From NCBI GenBank assembly GCA_964023205.1, contig OZ026846.1, forward strand, positions 32,632,194 to 32,696,193: DNA of 64,000 nt, in the 5' to 3' direction. Source of the DNA: Lutraria lutraria. Its lineage: Eukaryota > Mollusca > Bivalvia > Venerida > Mactridae. Positions 54,801-64,000 of the stretch are shown one piece after another (within the stretch, counting starts at the first letter, position 1; every line of letters starts with the position of its first letter). The translations under genes were made by a program, and so were the position numbers. The notes under the pieces are model-generated. The model worked only from the letters and a program-made list of their open reading frames with translations. It did no database searches and had not been told where the DNA came from.

Positions 54801-57699
54801 TCTTTTCGGCATCATTCTTTTCGGCTTTAGCTTTTTCGGCACCATTCATTGAAACTTCATTCCTTTCGGCATCATTCTTTTCGGCTTTAGCTTTTTCGGC
54901 AACATTCATTGAAACTTCATTCTTTTCGGCATCATTATTTTCGACTTTAGCTTTTTCGGCACCATTCATTGAAACTGCATTCTTTTCGGATTCAGTATTT
55001 TCGGCTTTAGCTTTTTCGGCAACATTCATTGAAACTTCATTCTTTTCGGCATCATTCTTTTCGGCTTTAGCTTTTTCGGCAACATTCATTGAAACTTCAT
55101 TCTTTTCGGCATCATTCTTTTCGACTTTAGCTTTTACGGCAACATTCATTGAAACTTCATTCTTTTTGGCATCAATCTTTTCCACTCGAACTATTTCATG
55201 CGATTCTATTTTGGGCATAGTACGTCTCATTAGACTGAATAATCTTCCACGTACATTACATTTCCTATCTATTGTCGGATCACATATTTCTTCATCACCA
55301 GCAATAAGTTTCAGCGTCTCCTTGCTGGTCTCCGTGTTACATATTCCACTGCCTCTTCGTTGATATTGGCAACCTATAATATACGCAATTGTATCGATAC
55401 GTGAATTTTCAATGGAAATGCAAAATGTCTGTAAAGTTGGCAATGAAAGTTATCATTTTCTGGCTCAACACTACATATCACTATCTCATCATTTAGGAGA
55501 GATACTTGTTTGTTTTCTGACGACCTGACCTATCATTTTTTCCCACAACCTTGCACTTTTTATGCCGGATGAATTGTAAATCTATTTTCTAGCTTTTATA
55601 CCTTTTCACATGCTTTCAAATAAATAATAAAGATTCCAAAAACAAAAATTCCCTACCCTCCCTTCCCTTTTTGCATGAACATCTAACCAAAAACAAACAT
55701 GTTCAGGCCTTTGAAGACTTCAGACGCATGTCTTTGGTTGGCTTTTCATAATAATGCTAGAATCAATTACCAATTCAAGAGCAAGTTTATCTGGATAACT
55801 TTCTGAGAGAACAAAACGACAAATGATTGTATACTTTCAGTATTTATTAGGGATGTCAATTCGTCAAGATTTTACTAATCGGTTAATCGTTCGTTCATAC
55901 GAACGATTAATCGATTAACCGTATGTTAATTGTACGAAGTGCTTATAAATATGAATTGTCACAAGTTTCCGCGACACTGACGTATTACACGAAATGCGAT
56001 AATTATATGTGTATATTTATCAATATATTTACAACAGAAATGTGATGTTTGTATGTTCTTATCCATTTTCCGTTTAGATAATATTAATGATCAATTACAC
56101 ATAACATTATATGGCAACTAATTAAATAGTAATTTAACAAAAGAGTAGATTACGTCATGCTTGTTTCATACTCAGTTTTGAGGTTATAATTGGAACATTA
56201 TGCTGAATTATGATTTGTGTTTAATTGTGATCCCAATTCTTCTTCTAATTCGTCTACCTATAACGTTTCGTTATGGTTTTTCTTGTTCATCACTTCTGCG
56301 TCTAAAATACGTCCAAACAGACGATTTTTTACGATAGTTTAACTTATCAAACTTATTGTATATGATAACTTGTGAAACAATTATCAAATTGTGAGGAAGT
56401 CCCAGACCAAGCAAGTTTACTCGTATATCCAAAAATCGCTTCTCAATTAGTTAATTACACAATCAACAATATACGTGTCAGTGTGTATAATGGTCCCAGG
56501 TCAGTGTCAAGGAATTGTTAATTTGCTCAACTGTCGTATTTTTCGCACCTTTGGTCGACTAATTTATTGATAAGATAAAACGCACGTATTGACTGAAAAT
56601 TTCGACTTTTCTATAATTTATTATTACATTTTACTATTTCATTCTATTTTTTTCGGTTAATCGATTAATGATTTGATAACCGGTTAATCGGACAAACGAA
56701 CGGTTAATCGATTAATCGATTAACCGTTTACATCCCTAGTATTTATACTTAATTACTTTCTATAAAATTAGTTTCCGTAATGATGAAATCAACTCACCTA
56801 CTCTCTGTCGGGCAAGTCCTAACTGCGACCTGATACCTTTAGGTGAGAATTTATAAATGCGTTCTACTTCTTTACTGTCGCTATCTACAAATACAAGCAA
56901 ACCTATTTTTTTGATATCTGTCCTAACGGTCATTATGTTCACTAGAGCCACACTGTCGTAAGCGTACATGTATTGATGTGATCGACCCAGTAAGCTTCTA
57001 AATAAAGGCAAACTATGCGTGACAGGCGCTCCATATCTTCATTGTTTATGTTTATGTTGGCAATGGTTCGTGGTTTTCAATCTGAATCAAAGTTTATCCT
57101 AACAGCATTCACTCGAGGAAAACTTGATACATAAAACCACGATAGGTCGGAGCATATTGGTTTTGGTCTGTCTGTCTATTGGTCTGTTTATTTGTACCAA
57201 ACTTTAACATTGCCTATAAAATATAAACGCTTCCACCTATAATTATCAAACTTTGTGATGTTAGTTCCTCCTGACAACCTCTATAGAACCTGTACATTTT
57301 CAGGTCAGTAGTTCAAATGTCAAGGTCACTCTGAGGGACCCCCTTGTGCTTTCAAAATATATTTTTTCTAATGCCTTGTAAGTGGTTGTTATTACATGTA
57401 TATGCATATTTCTTGTTAATAAATTTGATTAATTGAGCTCATGTCGATTCCCCATCACCCTGGAGATAATGGTGATTATGTGATCAGGGGTCATTTCATG
57501 GTTACACTAGCTCGTACATGTAATTATATGAAAGTACAATTGAAAAACTGAATAAAAACAATTCAAATGTGTTAGTTATGTTATATTCAACAACATTACC
57601 ATCCTCCTCTGTATCATAGCTGGATTCGTCACTTGCCCTTAGCCCATTTGCTATGGTTACCACAGCAACCAAAAGACAAAGCACCTGTCGATGCTTCAT
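48848..57699 (-). CDS. Gene C: large secreted protein with pleiotrophin/midkine-like Cys modules
   Basis: Proposed exons on the minus strand: 57699-57600, 56941-56798, 55373-53076, 52744-52028, 50559-50419 and 50124-48848, all with GT-AG borders and all junctions phase 1. They join to 4,677 nt (1,558 residues). Exon 1 encodes a signal peptide (MKHRQVLCLLVAVVTIANG). Exon 3 starts with GCQYQRRGSGICNTET...C...C and exon 5 holds GCRYQSERSVPCNQET...C...C; this Cys-x-Tyr...Cys-x3-Thr...Cys...Cys pattern resembles the heparin-binding domains of pleiotrophin/midkine. Exon 3 has a 20-residue tandem repeat; exons 4 and 6 are Arg-rich (RGRSNNGRPGNGRRR; RRPENSRRRTRPRPRQ). The acceptor of exon 2 is uncertain (56941 preserves the frame). 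It is probably an extracellular, heparin- or polyanion-binding matrix protein. Confidence 0.65.
54560..55175 (-). repeat. 60-bp tandem repeat within exon 3 of gene C
   Basis: About ten copies of a 60-bp unit, in frame, encoding a 20-residue repeat of the type AEKAKAEKNDAEKNEVSMNV with small changes (TESEKNAV, GAEKAKVE). It is strongly charged and helical, so it probably forms a long single helix or coiled coil. A long antisense frame (54212-55363 plus) is a by-product of the repeat. Confidence 0.88.
55848..56738. mobile_element. hAT-type nonautonomous element with 8-bp duplication
   Basis: Starts TAGGGATGT and ends with the complement ACATCCCTA, with GTATTTAT duplicated on both sides (55840-55847 and 56739-56746). 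Both ends contain arrays of TTAATCGATTAA-type palindromes. An 8-bp duplication fits the hAT superfamily. It lies in intron 2 of gene C. No transposase frame is seen. Confidence 0.85.
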
Positions 57700-57791
57700 G
57701 TTTCTATGAGAAATAAAAAAGAAGGATATCGACAAAAGATCGAAACATGATATATCAATAGTTTATGTTTACTTCATGTCATTGTGTATTA

Positions 57792-58060
57792 CAATAAAAC
57801 TCCTGAAAACCGGACTCCTTGAAAACCGGAATTCTGACAATTTTTCCAGACCCATTTTTCCGAATTTATCTAAAGTTCTCTGAAAACCGGAATTCTGACA
57901 ATTTTTTCAGACCCATTTTTCCGAATTTATCTAAAGTTCTCTGAAAACCGGAATTCTGACAATTTTTTCAGACCCATTTTTTCGAATTTATCTAAAGTTC
58001 TCTGAAAACCGGAATTCTCAGAACCCGGACTTTTGGATCAGCCCGGAAGGGATTTTACTG
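57792..58060. mobile_element. pogo/Tc1-like MITE with 61-bp internal repeats
   Basis: Ends are CAATAAAACTCC and the complement of CAGTAAAATCCC, with TA on both sides (57790-57791 and 58061-58062). Inside are three copies of a 61-bp unit containing GAAAACCGGAATTCTGAC and CAGACCCATTTTTCCGAA. Confidence 0.65.
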
Positions 58061-58297
58061 TACTAGTGAAATATGTCTACATGAAAATAATGGTTAAATA
58101 GTTAAATATCAACATAAATGGTTTCATATTGAATTACATGTATTTCTTCATGTTAAAGTAATTCGATGATTTCAGCATTCCACGTAAACAGAATATGACC
58201 AGTGGAAACAGAATATTCCATGGTTTCAACAGCCTCCCTTCAACAACAGCATGATGTTGCCCCCGTGAATGCACAATTCAATTATTGATTTCATGAA

Positions 58298-58319
58298 CCC
58301 CCCCCCCCCCCCCCCCCCC
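58298..58319. repeat. Poly-C run (22 bp)
   Basis: Uninterrupted C run in gene-free DNA. Confidence 0.95.
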
Positions 58320-58504
58320 TATATAGCAATCATAAAATAGTCCTTGGTCACAAAATGATCTGTACTCACTTAATATTCATTATAATTAAAGAGCCCATGT
58401 GAACATGATAAATTATTACGGATCTCAAAATTTCCAAATCTTCAAAAACCATTTAATTATAAAGATAACTAAATCCGAACAATTTCTAGTAAGTGGCGTG
58501 ATAA

Positions 58505-58960
58505 CAATTATATCTGATAGTCCTATTATTGTCAGAATAATTATTTGCATACTAGTATGATAAGAATCATACCCAAAACCGTAAAATTGAATTTTAGAAG
58601 CAACCTGTAAATTTTTATAAGCAACTATAAATAGAAATGACAGGGAGATCACTCTGAAGTTAAAATCAACAAAAACTTTTTTCTATGTTTAATCATGCAT
58701 AATTTCCCTCTTTTCCTTGTTCAAATACATTGTTCTTTATACTCTTTGTGAAAGCGAGCGGGGCATGCTTGAATTCAACAAACGTTGTTTGAATCGTTAA
58801 ACAGTGATTTAAAATGTTAGGGAACACTTTCAGTTAAATAACAGAGACAGTGCTTGCTAAAAAACATTATAGAAAACACTATAAAGAAATGAAATCAACG
58901 TGATTTTACACTTTTTGAAATGTTTGCATGTTTTGTCAGATATAGCTTTATACACTTTCA
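58505..58960. repeat. Diverged third copy of the start of the duplicated unit
   Basis: Several blocks align in order with 21870-22300 and 29490-29900, for example GTCCTATTATT, AAGAATCATACCCAA, GTGAAAGCG...GGGGCATG, TTGAATCGTT and AAACACTATAA. It is more diverged than units A and B are from each other. It stands just upstream of gene C. Confidence 0.65.
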
Positions 58961-59265
58961 GTCACTACATCAGTATTAGTTATAAAATTATCACATATAA
59001 ACAATCTGTTGGACTTCACATGTACATACATATAATGTTGTATAGATATAGTAACGTAAGGAAATCCTGAGTTTCCGTGAAATAATTTAAATGTATACAG
59101 TCATGTAATATACATGTAATGATAACATCTGAACAGATACGTTGTTCGTGCGTGAATATAAATGTATTTGATTACTACTACAGTGACTTTTTAATATGTG
59201 CTTCCTTTAATATGTACATGTATATATGTTAGCGGAGCTAGACAAAAGTACGGCGGCATGAAAGG

Positions 59266-59405
59266 GACATAGGAAATAGTTTATTTATTACGTGCTACGC
59301 GATAGTTATTATATACGTGCCCACGTGACTAATTATACCAATGAAAGTTGACGTACTACGATAGCTACCGCGCGGCCACGTAATAAATACAATATTTCCT
59401 ATGTC
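59266..59405. mobile_element. 140-bp palindromic MITE
   Basis: Starts GACATAGGAAATA...TTTATTACGTG and ends with the near complement CACGTAATAAATAC...TATTTCCTATGTC. Inverted arms cover about 30 bp on each side. The target duplication is not clear. Confidence 0.65.
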
Positions 59406-59617
59406 ACTGTTATTGTCACTGTACGAATGAGTTCACCTGAATTTAGCACAAGTATTGGTTGGTAAGCACGCATGCGTGAGTTGATACCAACAAATGATAA
59501 ATATTTGTTTATAAATAACTCTAATTCGTCCGGGCTATTTCATAGAAAAGGGTAAATAATTCTTTGTATACGTTTTGGCGTAAAAATGGTTTGTTTCGGA
59601 CTACATACATACTCATT

Positions 59618-59892
59618 AAAGATAGGGTAGATCGGTAGATTTGGACTTCAATGAATGGTCACTGAAAGATAACTCATTTTCATGTCACAGAATGATAATT
59701 ATGACATGATACTTGGCTAGATGTTATTGTGATATAAGGTTATAGTATTACTAAGGCAAGGCGTAAAAAATGTTTGTTTCTGGTTAGCCGACATACCCAT
59801 CTTATTCCTAGACTTTTTATTGGGCCCTAGAAACGGTACATCAACCGTTTCTCACTTTTTTCACATTTCGTCGCCTGACAAATAATAGATAT
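59618..59892. repeat. Repeat copy 1 of a pair (partner 61610-62135)
   Basis: CAATGAATGGTCACTGAAAG through TTCACATTTCGTCGCCTGA is repeated in the same order at 61610-62135, where it is interrupted by a 280-bp element. A more diverged relative with GGCGTAAAA and GGAACGGTA lies near 51260-51370. Confidence 0.7.
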
Positions 59893-59897
59893 TTGTT

Positions 59898-59922
59898 TAT
59901 AATAATAATAATAATAATAAAG
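59898..59922. repeat. (AAT)n microsatellite
   Basis: Seven or eight AAT/ATA triplets in gene-free DNA. Confidence 0.85.
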
Positions 59923-60651
59923 ACTTTATTTTACGAGATATCATTAAAGATAGGGTAGATCGGTAGGGATTTCATTTATCATTACATTGTAGTAGCATTT
60001 AGATCTTGCGGAAGGGTAGAAAAAGTGAGACAGCGGACGCACTATTTCTGGAGCCTAATAAAACCTTTGGTCGCGGGGAGAGTCACCGAACACACTTGGT
60101 TGATTACCACGCCAGTGGTCGTGACTTTTAATATATTCAATCCAAGTTGACTTCAGATACTCATTTTATCTAGACCAATTGTTAAACAACTGAACCGAGT
60201 TCAGAATTCTGGGGTCTCGAGGGGAAATTTATGGTAGATCGGGTAACCAGAATTAATCAATTATCACTAATGCAAAAATCATCTTTACGCCTTATATATA
60301 TCTATTACCGTAATGCACATGTACATATATAATTATTATTCGAAACAGACTGGCGTTATTAATGTATATATGTTATATGTGAAAGATTTATTATTAATAG
60401 AAGTCCCTGTGATTAAAAGCATCGCTTATCTAAGATGATTCAAATGAGAAAAAAAGAATTCATACCGGATAGTCGAATACTTCCGTCAGTGAGACAAGAT
60501 CTCTGACACAATCCTCATATAATATAGAATGTTGTTTAACTATAGTAAATCAATGAACTTGACTAAAATCTAGCTTTAAATGAAGTTTGCACGTTTATTT
60601 GTTTCAAAGTTTCCGACATTAATCGATTCTAATGTCTTGAGGCTAGTCAAT

Positions 60652-60665
60652 GGGGGGGGGGGGGG
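60652..60665. repeat. Poly-G run (14 bp)
   Basis: Uninterrupted G run in gene-free DNA. Confidence 0.95.
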
Positions 60666-61319
60666 TCTTGTGTACATTTAGTCTATTTTGCCCATAGCTC
60701 TCCAGTTTACCACCAAATCTAACAAAATACATCGTAGTGAAAATACTTGTATCGATTTTATGAATTTAACTATTCATATAAGCTAAGTAAATGACGTAAG
60801 TAAAGGTTATATATAGAGTGCATATCTGGGTGTTCTTCGTAAATAAGAAAGCTCAACGAAGCTCCGCCCATTTTTATCTTTCTTCGAAACTAAGAAGTTA
60901 AAACGCAAGTTTAATATTCTATTATAATTAGGGAGCCAAAATATTTTTAAAAATCCTTGTAACTGACTGGATAAAAAAGTACGGCGAGCACTAAATGTAG
61001 ATATGACCAATAAATAAATAAATGTGTCCTTCAATTAAGCTTGTCCATGGACTCACACTGTACAGTAGTTCATAAATGTTGAAGATAAAAAGTAACCAGT
61101 GTAGTCGTTCTGCTTATTGTGGTCGTTTGGTAAGATTTGGAAGACCAATTATCTATTTCTTCTTCAGGTCTAACGCCATTTTCAACATTAGTTCAGTCAT
61201 ATCGTGGCTGCCAGTTAACGTAACCAGCTTCTCTGAATTTCGGTTTGGCCTAAACCAGTACTAACCAAATTCTATCCGCAAAATACTACAAAGCTTCCCC
61301 ACATATTTAAGAGGTGGAT

Positions 61320-61500
61320 GACAATTTAACATAGGATGTAATATCTTCAGCCAATGTTGTCACGGACAGTGTGAGCCTCGCCCAGAGTTAGAACCCACAA
61401 CCTCTTGATCAGTAGACCAACGCTCTATCCACAGAGCTAACCGGATGGGCATTGGAAATACCAGGTCGATTACCACGACAAACTGGACTAAATTCTTCGG
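61320..61500 (-). mobile_element. tRNA-derived SINE fragment
   Basis: On the minus strand GGTTAGCTCTGTGGATAGAG and GTTGTGGGTTCTAACTC resemble the A and B boxes of a tRNA promoter; GGGCGAGGCTCACACTGTCC follows as a SINE body. The sequence cannot fold into a full tRNA. It differs from the SINE at 21574. Confidence 0.6.
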
Positions 61501-61609
61501 ACTCAATCCGGGACATCACAATCAAAATAAGCTTCTCCCTACCAAATAGCATGTCAGTTCATTGATATCAATGATATGGGTAGACGTTATGCTGTAAGGG
61601 AAACCATTT

Positions 61610-62135
61610 ATGCTTCAATGAATGGTCACTGAAAGATAACTCATTTTCATTTCACAAAGTGATAATTATAACACGATACTTAGCCAGGGTCCGTATTCAC
61701 AAAGCATCTTAAGATTTTTTTTAATTTAAGTCGAAATTTTTACTTAAGTGTAAATTTTTTTCATGGGAAAAGTTTGTAAACCAGTCATCAAAGTGTGAAA
61801 ATGAATTATCATTTTCATAATTGGCATCTTTAGAACAAAGATAAAATCATATTCTTGTGATTTCCTCCTTTATATTAGTACAAAAGAGTTAAGGAAAAAG
61901 TCGAATTTAAGGAAAAATATAACTTAAGTTAAAAAATTACTTAAGATGCTTTGTGAATACAGACCCAGATGTTATTGTGATATAATGTTATACTAAGGCA
62001 GGGCGTAAAATTGTTTGTTTCTGGTTAGCCGACATAACCATCTTATTCCTAGACTTTTTTATTCGGACCAAGGAACGGTATATATCCGCTTTATCACTAT
62101 TTTCACATTTCGTCGCCTGAGAATAATAATGAGCT
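61610..62135. repeat. Repeat copy 2, interrupted by a MITE
   Basis: Matches 59640-59892 on both sides of the 280-bp element at 61687-61966. Copy 1 shows the uninterrupted junction (ACTTGGCTAGATGTTATTG). Confidence 0.7.
61687..61966. mobile_element. 280-bp MITE with CTTTGTGAATAC ends
   Basis: Starts GGGTCCGTATTCACAAAGCA and ends with TGCTTTGTGAATACAGACCC, an inverted repeat of about 27 bp extended by CTTAAG. The interior is rich in AAGTTAA-type blocks. The empty site is visible in the partner repeat at about 59732. Confidence 0.8.
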
Positions 62136-62277
62136 AACTCCCTTTTTACCATTTTGAGGAAAAGGCCAACAAACATTCAAAATCAATTGAAAAAAAACAC
62201 GAAGAATGCGCAAAATGTGATTGAAAAGCTTTTAACGGGAGCTCCAATTGCTAAAACAAGGATACAAGTAGATAGCT

Positions 62278-62279
<2 letters not shown>

Positions 62280-62316
<37 letters not shown>

Positions 62317-62335
62317 CCTCTCTCTCTCTCTCTCC

Positions 62336-62367
<32 letters not shown>

Positions 62368-62368
62368 G
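62280..62368. repeat. (CT)n microsatellite
   Basis: About 90 bp of CT dinucleotides with a few interruptions. Frames through it on both strands (Leu-Ser or Arg-Glu repeats) are artefacts. Confidence 0.95.
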
Positions 62369-64000
62369 ACGAATCCAACGATGTAAAAATCTAAAAATCC
62401 TCAAAAGTGTAGATATATATCTCACTATAAGATTCAGACGACAATTTCAGCACGCTTTCAAAAACCAAAAATATAAGTTACATCATGAGTGTTATAAAGC
62501 GGCCGTTATCTACAGCGCGCCAATTACTAAAACAGTAACTGTTATCAGGTAAACGCTAGCCATGTGACCAACAAAAAGTAAAGCTTTGAATTATAACCAC
62601 CTCTGAATAAACTTACATACATATAAAGATCTATACATTAATTAAGTTTCAATAAATTAACACGTGGTAGGTTTTGTGAATCAAGCAACATTTTGCTTGC
62701 CTTAAGGCGTTCAAATCATGAAATTAAATACAGACACAGTCAATACGTGTATGTTAAAGCTGTAACCACATTTGAGTGATTTAAGATCACAAATAGACAC
62801 ACACGTTTGCATAATATTGCGTCGTTGCATGAACACTTACGTGACCAATGATCAATTGGTACGTTTCGGAAAACAATTAATTTACATAATATGATGATAC
62901 AAGTTTTGATAATTGTTGCAGTCCAAGACAAAATGTCTACGGAATGTTCATCAGCCGTATGTTGGCCAAACATGTTCCTTTCCGACAACAGACCAACAAT
63001 TATCTATCAGTCTATCTTTTGATCCTGCCTATTATTAGCTCAATATACTAGTAAATTGAATTTGATATTATAAAACATAACTTTGGGCAACTGTGGACTA
63101 ACGCAGCATTTCCAACCCATGTGGCCGCTTTAAGTGAAGTAGAATGAATGAGGTGGCTCTCAAGGTTCTATGCCCAACACCAACAATAGACCAACCAGAT
63201 ACAATGTACTTATTTGCCATCGACGGTCTAAAGGTATCTACATGTATGTGGTCTGGAATTTAAGTTTATAATCAATATTGGATTCACTTTACTTTCAATC
63301 ATTATATATGAGACTAAAATTGAAATGACCATTGCTGTATGTAGCTTATAATCCTCATCAGTTGATTTCTCCCGGACCTTCTGTCTGTCTCTCGACACAC
63401 AGATAAATTGTCTTTTTTTGTATGAAATCATTTAAATTGTTGTAGTGCACCAAGGATTAACAACTGTGATGTTTTGAAGAAAGTTTGTTGCTAGAATCTT
63501 TAATAAAGGCTTGAAAACGGGATAATATTTTTTTTGCAAATTTGTGGCAAAAGTCCAGGTGGGACCATTCAGAAAAATATGCTATCCCGTTTTCACGCCT
63601 AGATGAGACATTAACATTGTGAACTGTGTTTAAAATTCTTTTAGTTACAATAGCCATTCCTTGGTGCGCTATATTGTTTAACTTTAATTTTACGAGATTT
63701 TATAACAAAAACACATTTCATCTTAGAAGCAGCAGGTACGCGATGACGTAGTGTACTATCGTTGAATCATATGCGACTAAAATTGAAATGAGAGGTGTAC
63801 ACCATAAAGTATGTGAACTTTCCCGAGTTTAATTATGTATACTAGTATTCGAGATCAATACTTAAATGTTTTATATACATTTGATAGAAATTTAGACAAA
63901 TTTTATATTTTGTTAAAAATCAACAGATTGTACATGTAACCATCTATTAAATAGGTTCATTTATTGACAAAGTGATGCATGTTTTATAATTTTATTTAGA

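Larger units (their letters stand above)
58961..64000. other. Gene-free right end with repeats
   Basis: Besides the repeats and small elements listed separately, only short frames without coding features are visible. No exon or RNA gene is recognised. 62370-64000 in particular shows nothing I can name. Confidence 0.5.

Noticed and set aside
54212..55363. Plus-strand frame of 383 codons opposite gene C
   Set aside because: It is antisense to an in-frame 60-bp repeat; its Phe-Ser-Ala repeat merely mirrors the coding repeat, while the minus strand has matching splice sites and a signal-peptide exon.
56798..56941. Von Willebrand A domain in exon 2 of gene C
   Set aside because: KKIGLLVFVDSDSKEV resembles an internal VWA strand, but the metal-binding DxSxS motif is not found in any upstream frame, so the domain would be incomplete.
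62154..62425. Frames through the CT microsatellite
   Set aside because: Leu-Ser and Arg-Glu repeats result from the dinucleotide repeat only.

Overview
The window is animal genomic DNA, most likely from a bivalve mollusc. The evidence is AT-rich sequence, spliced genes with GT-AG introns, microsatellites and homopolymer runs, tRNA-derived SINEs, many small inverted-repeat elements, and a Rolling stone-family membrane gene. A repeat at about 39.4-40.5 kb begins with a TCACATGTCACAAAGTGAGC motif and looks like one common in bivalves. The species cannot be read from the sequence.

Positions 3452-20661 hold a complete, apparently recent Polinton/Maverick (adintovirus-like) element of 17,210 bp. 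It has 274-bp terminal inverted repeats with no mismatch by eye, and a perfect 6-bp target duplication (ATTATA). The core is a protein-primed family B DNA polymerase, an A32/FtsK-type packaging ATPase, a retroviral-like integrase with a chromodomain, an adenain-type cysteine protease, a double jelly-roll major capsid protein and a penton-like minor capsid protein. Around these sit small basic core-like proteins, a membrane protein and several accessory genes. Every recognised reading frame is open. The morphogenesis genes (11.8-19.6 kb) all point right and are tightly packed with 4-nt ATGA overlaps; the left end carries leftward genes read from divergent promoters.

The most striking observation is that four accessory genes at the ends of the element (3751-4446 minus, 5238-5561 minus, 5746-5973 plus, 19932-20381 plus) are each followed, within about 10-32 nt of the stop codon and in the sense direction, by one or two stem-loops matching the replication-dependent histone mRNA 3' stem-loop (6-bp stem, 4-nt loop, CCAAC before and ACC after). 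Three of the four sites also have a purine-rich GAAAGAA-type element 12-13 nt downstream, where U7 snRNP would bind. Two of the sites lie inside the terminal inverted repeats. The element therefore seems to use the host histone 3'-end pathway for its accessory genes and ordinary AATAAA signals elsewhere. One of these genes encodes a 75-residue protein with a dual-acylation N-terminus (MGNC) and two LYPDL (LYPxL-type, ALIX-binding) motifs, suggesting an ESCRT-recruiting budding protein.

To the right, 21.3-40.55 kb is a tandem duplication of a unit of about 8 kb. Each copy carries an intact four-exon minus-strand gene for a secreted, charged, low-complexity protein of 317 residues whose internal exons are all phase 1-1. 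Comparing the copies exposes later insertions with empty sites: a SINE, a 301-bp element with a TCG duplication, a 3.25-kb element and the bivalve repeat. At 41.0-44.3 kb lies a two-exon Rolling stone-like gene with a hAT-like element in its intron. At 48.8-57.7 kb lies a six-exon minus-strand gene for a secreted protein of about 1,558 residues with two four-cysteine modules resembling pleiotrophin/midkine domains, a 20-residue tandem repeat and Arg-rich regions. From 57.7 kb to the end only repeats and small inverted-repeat elements are visible.
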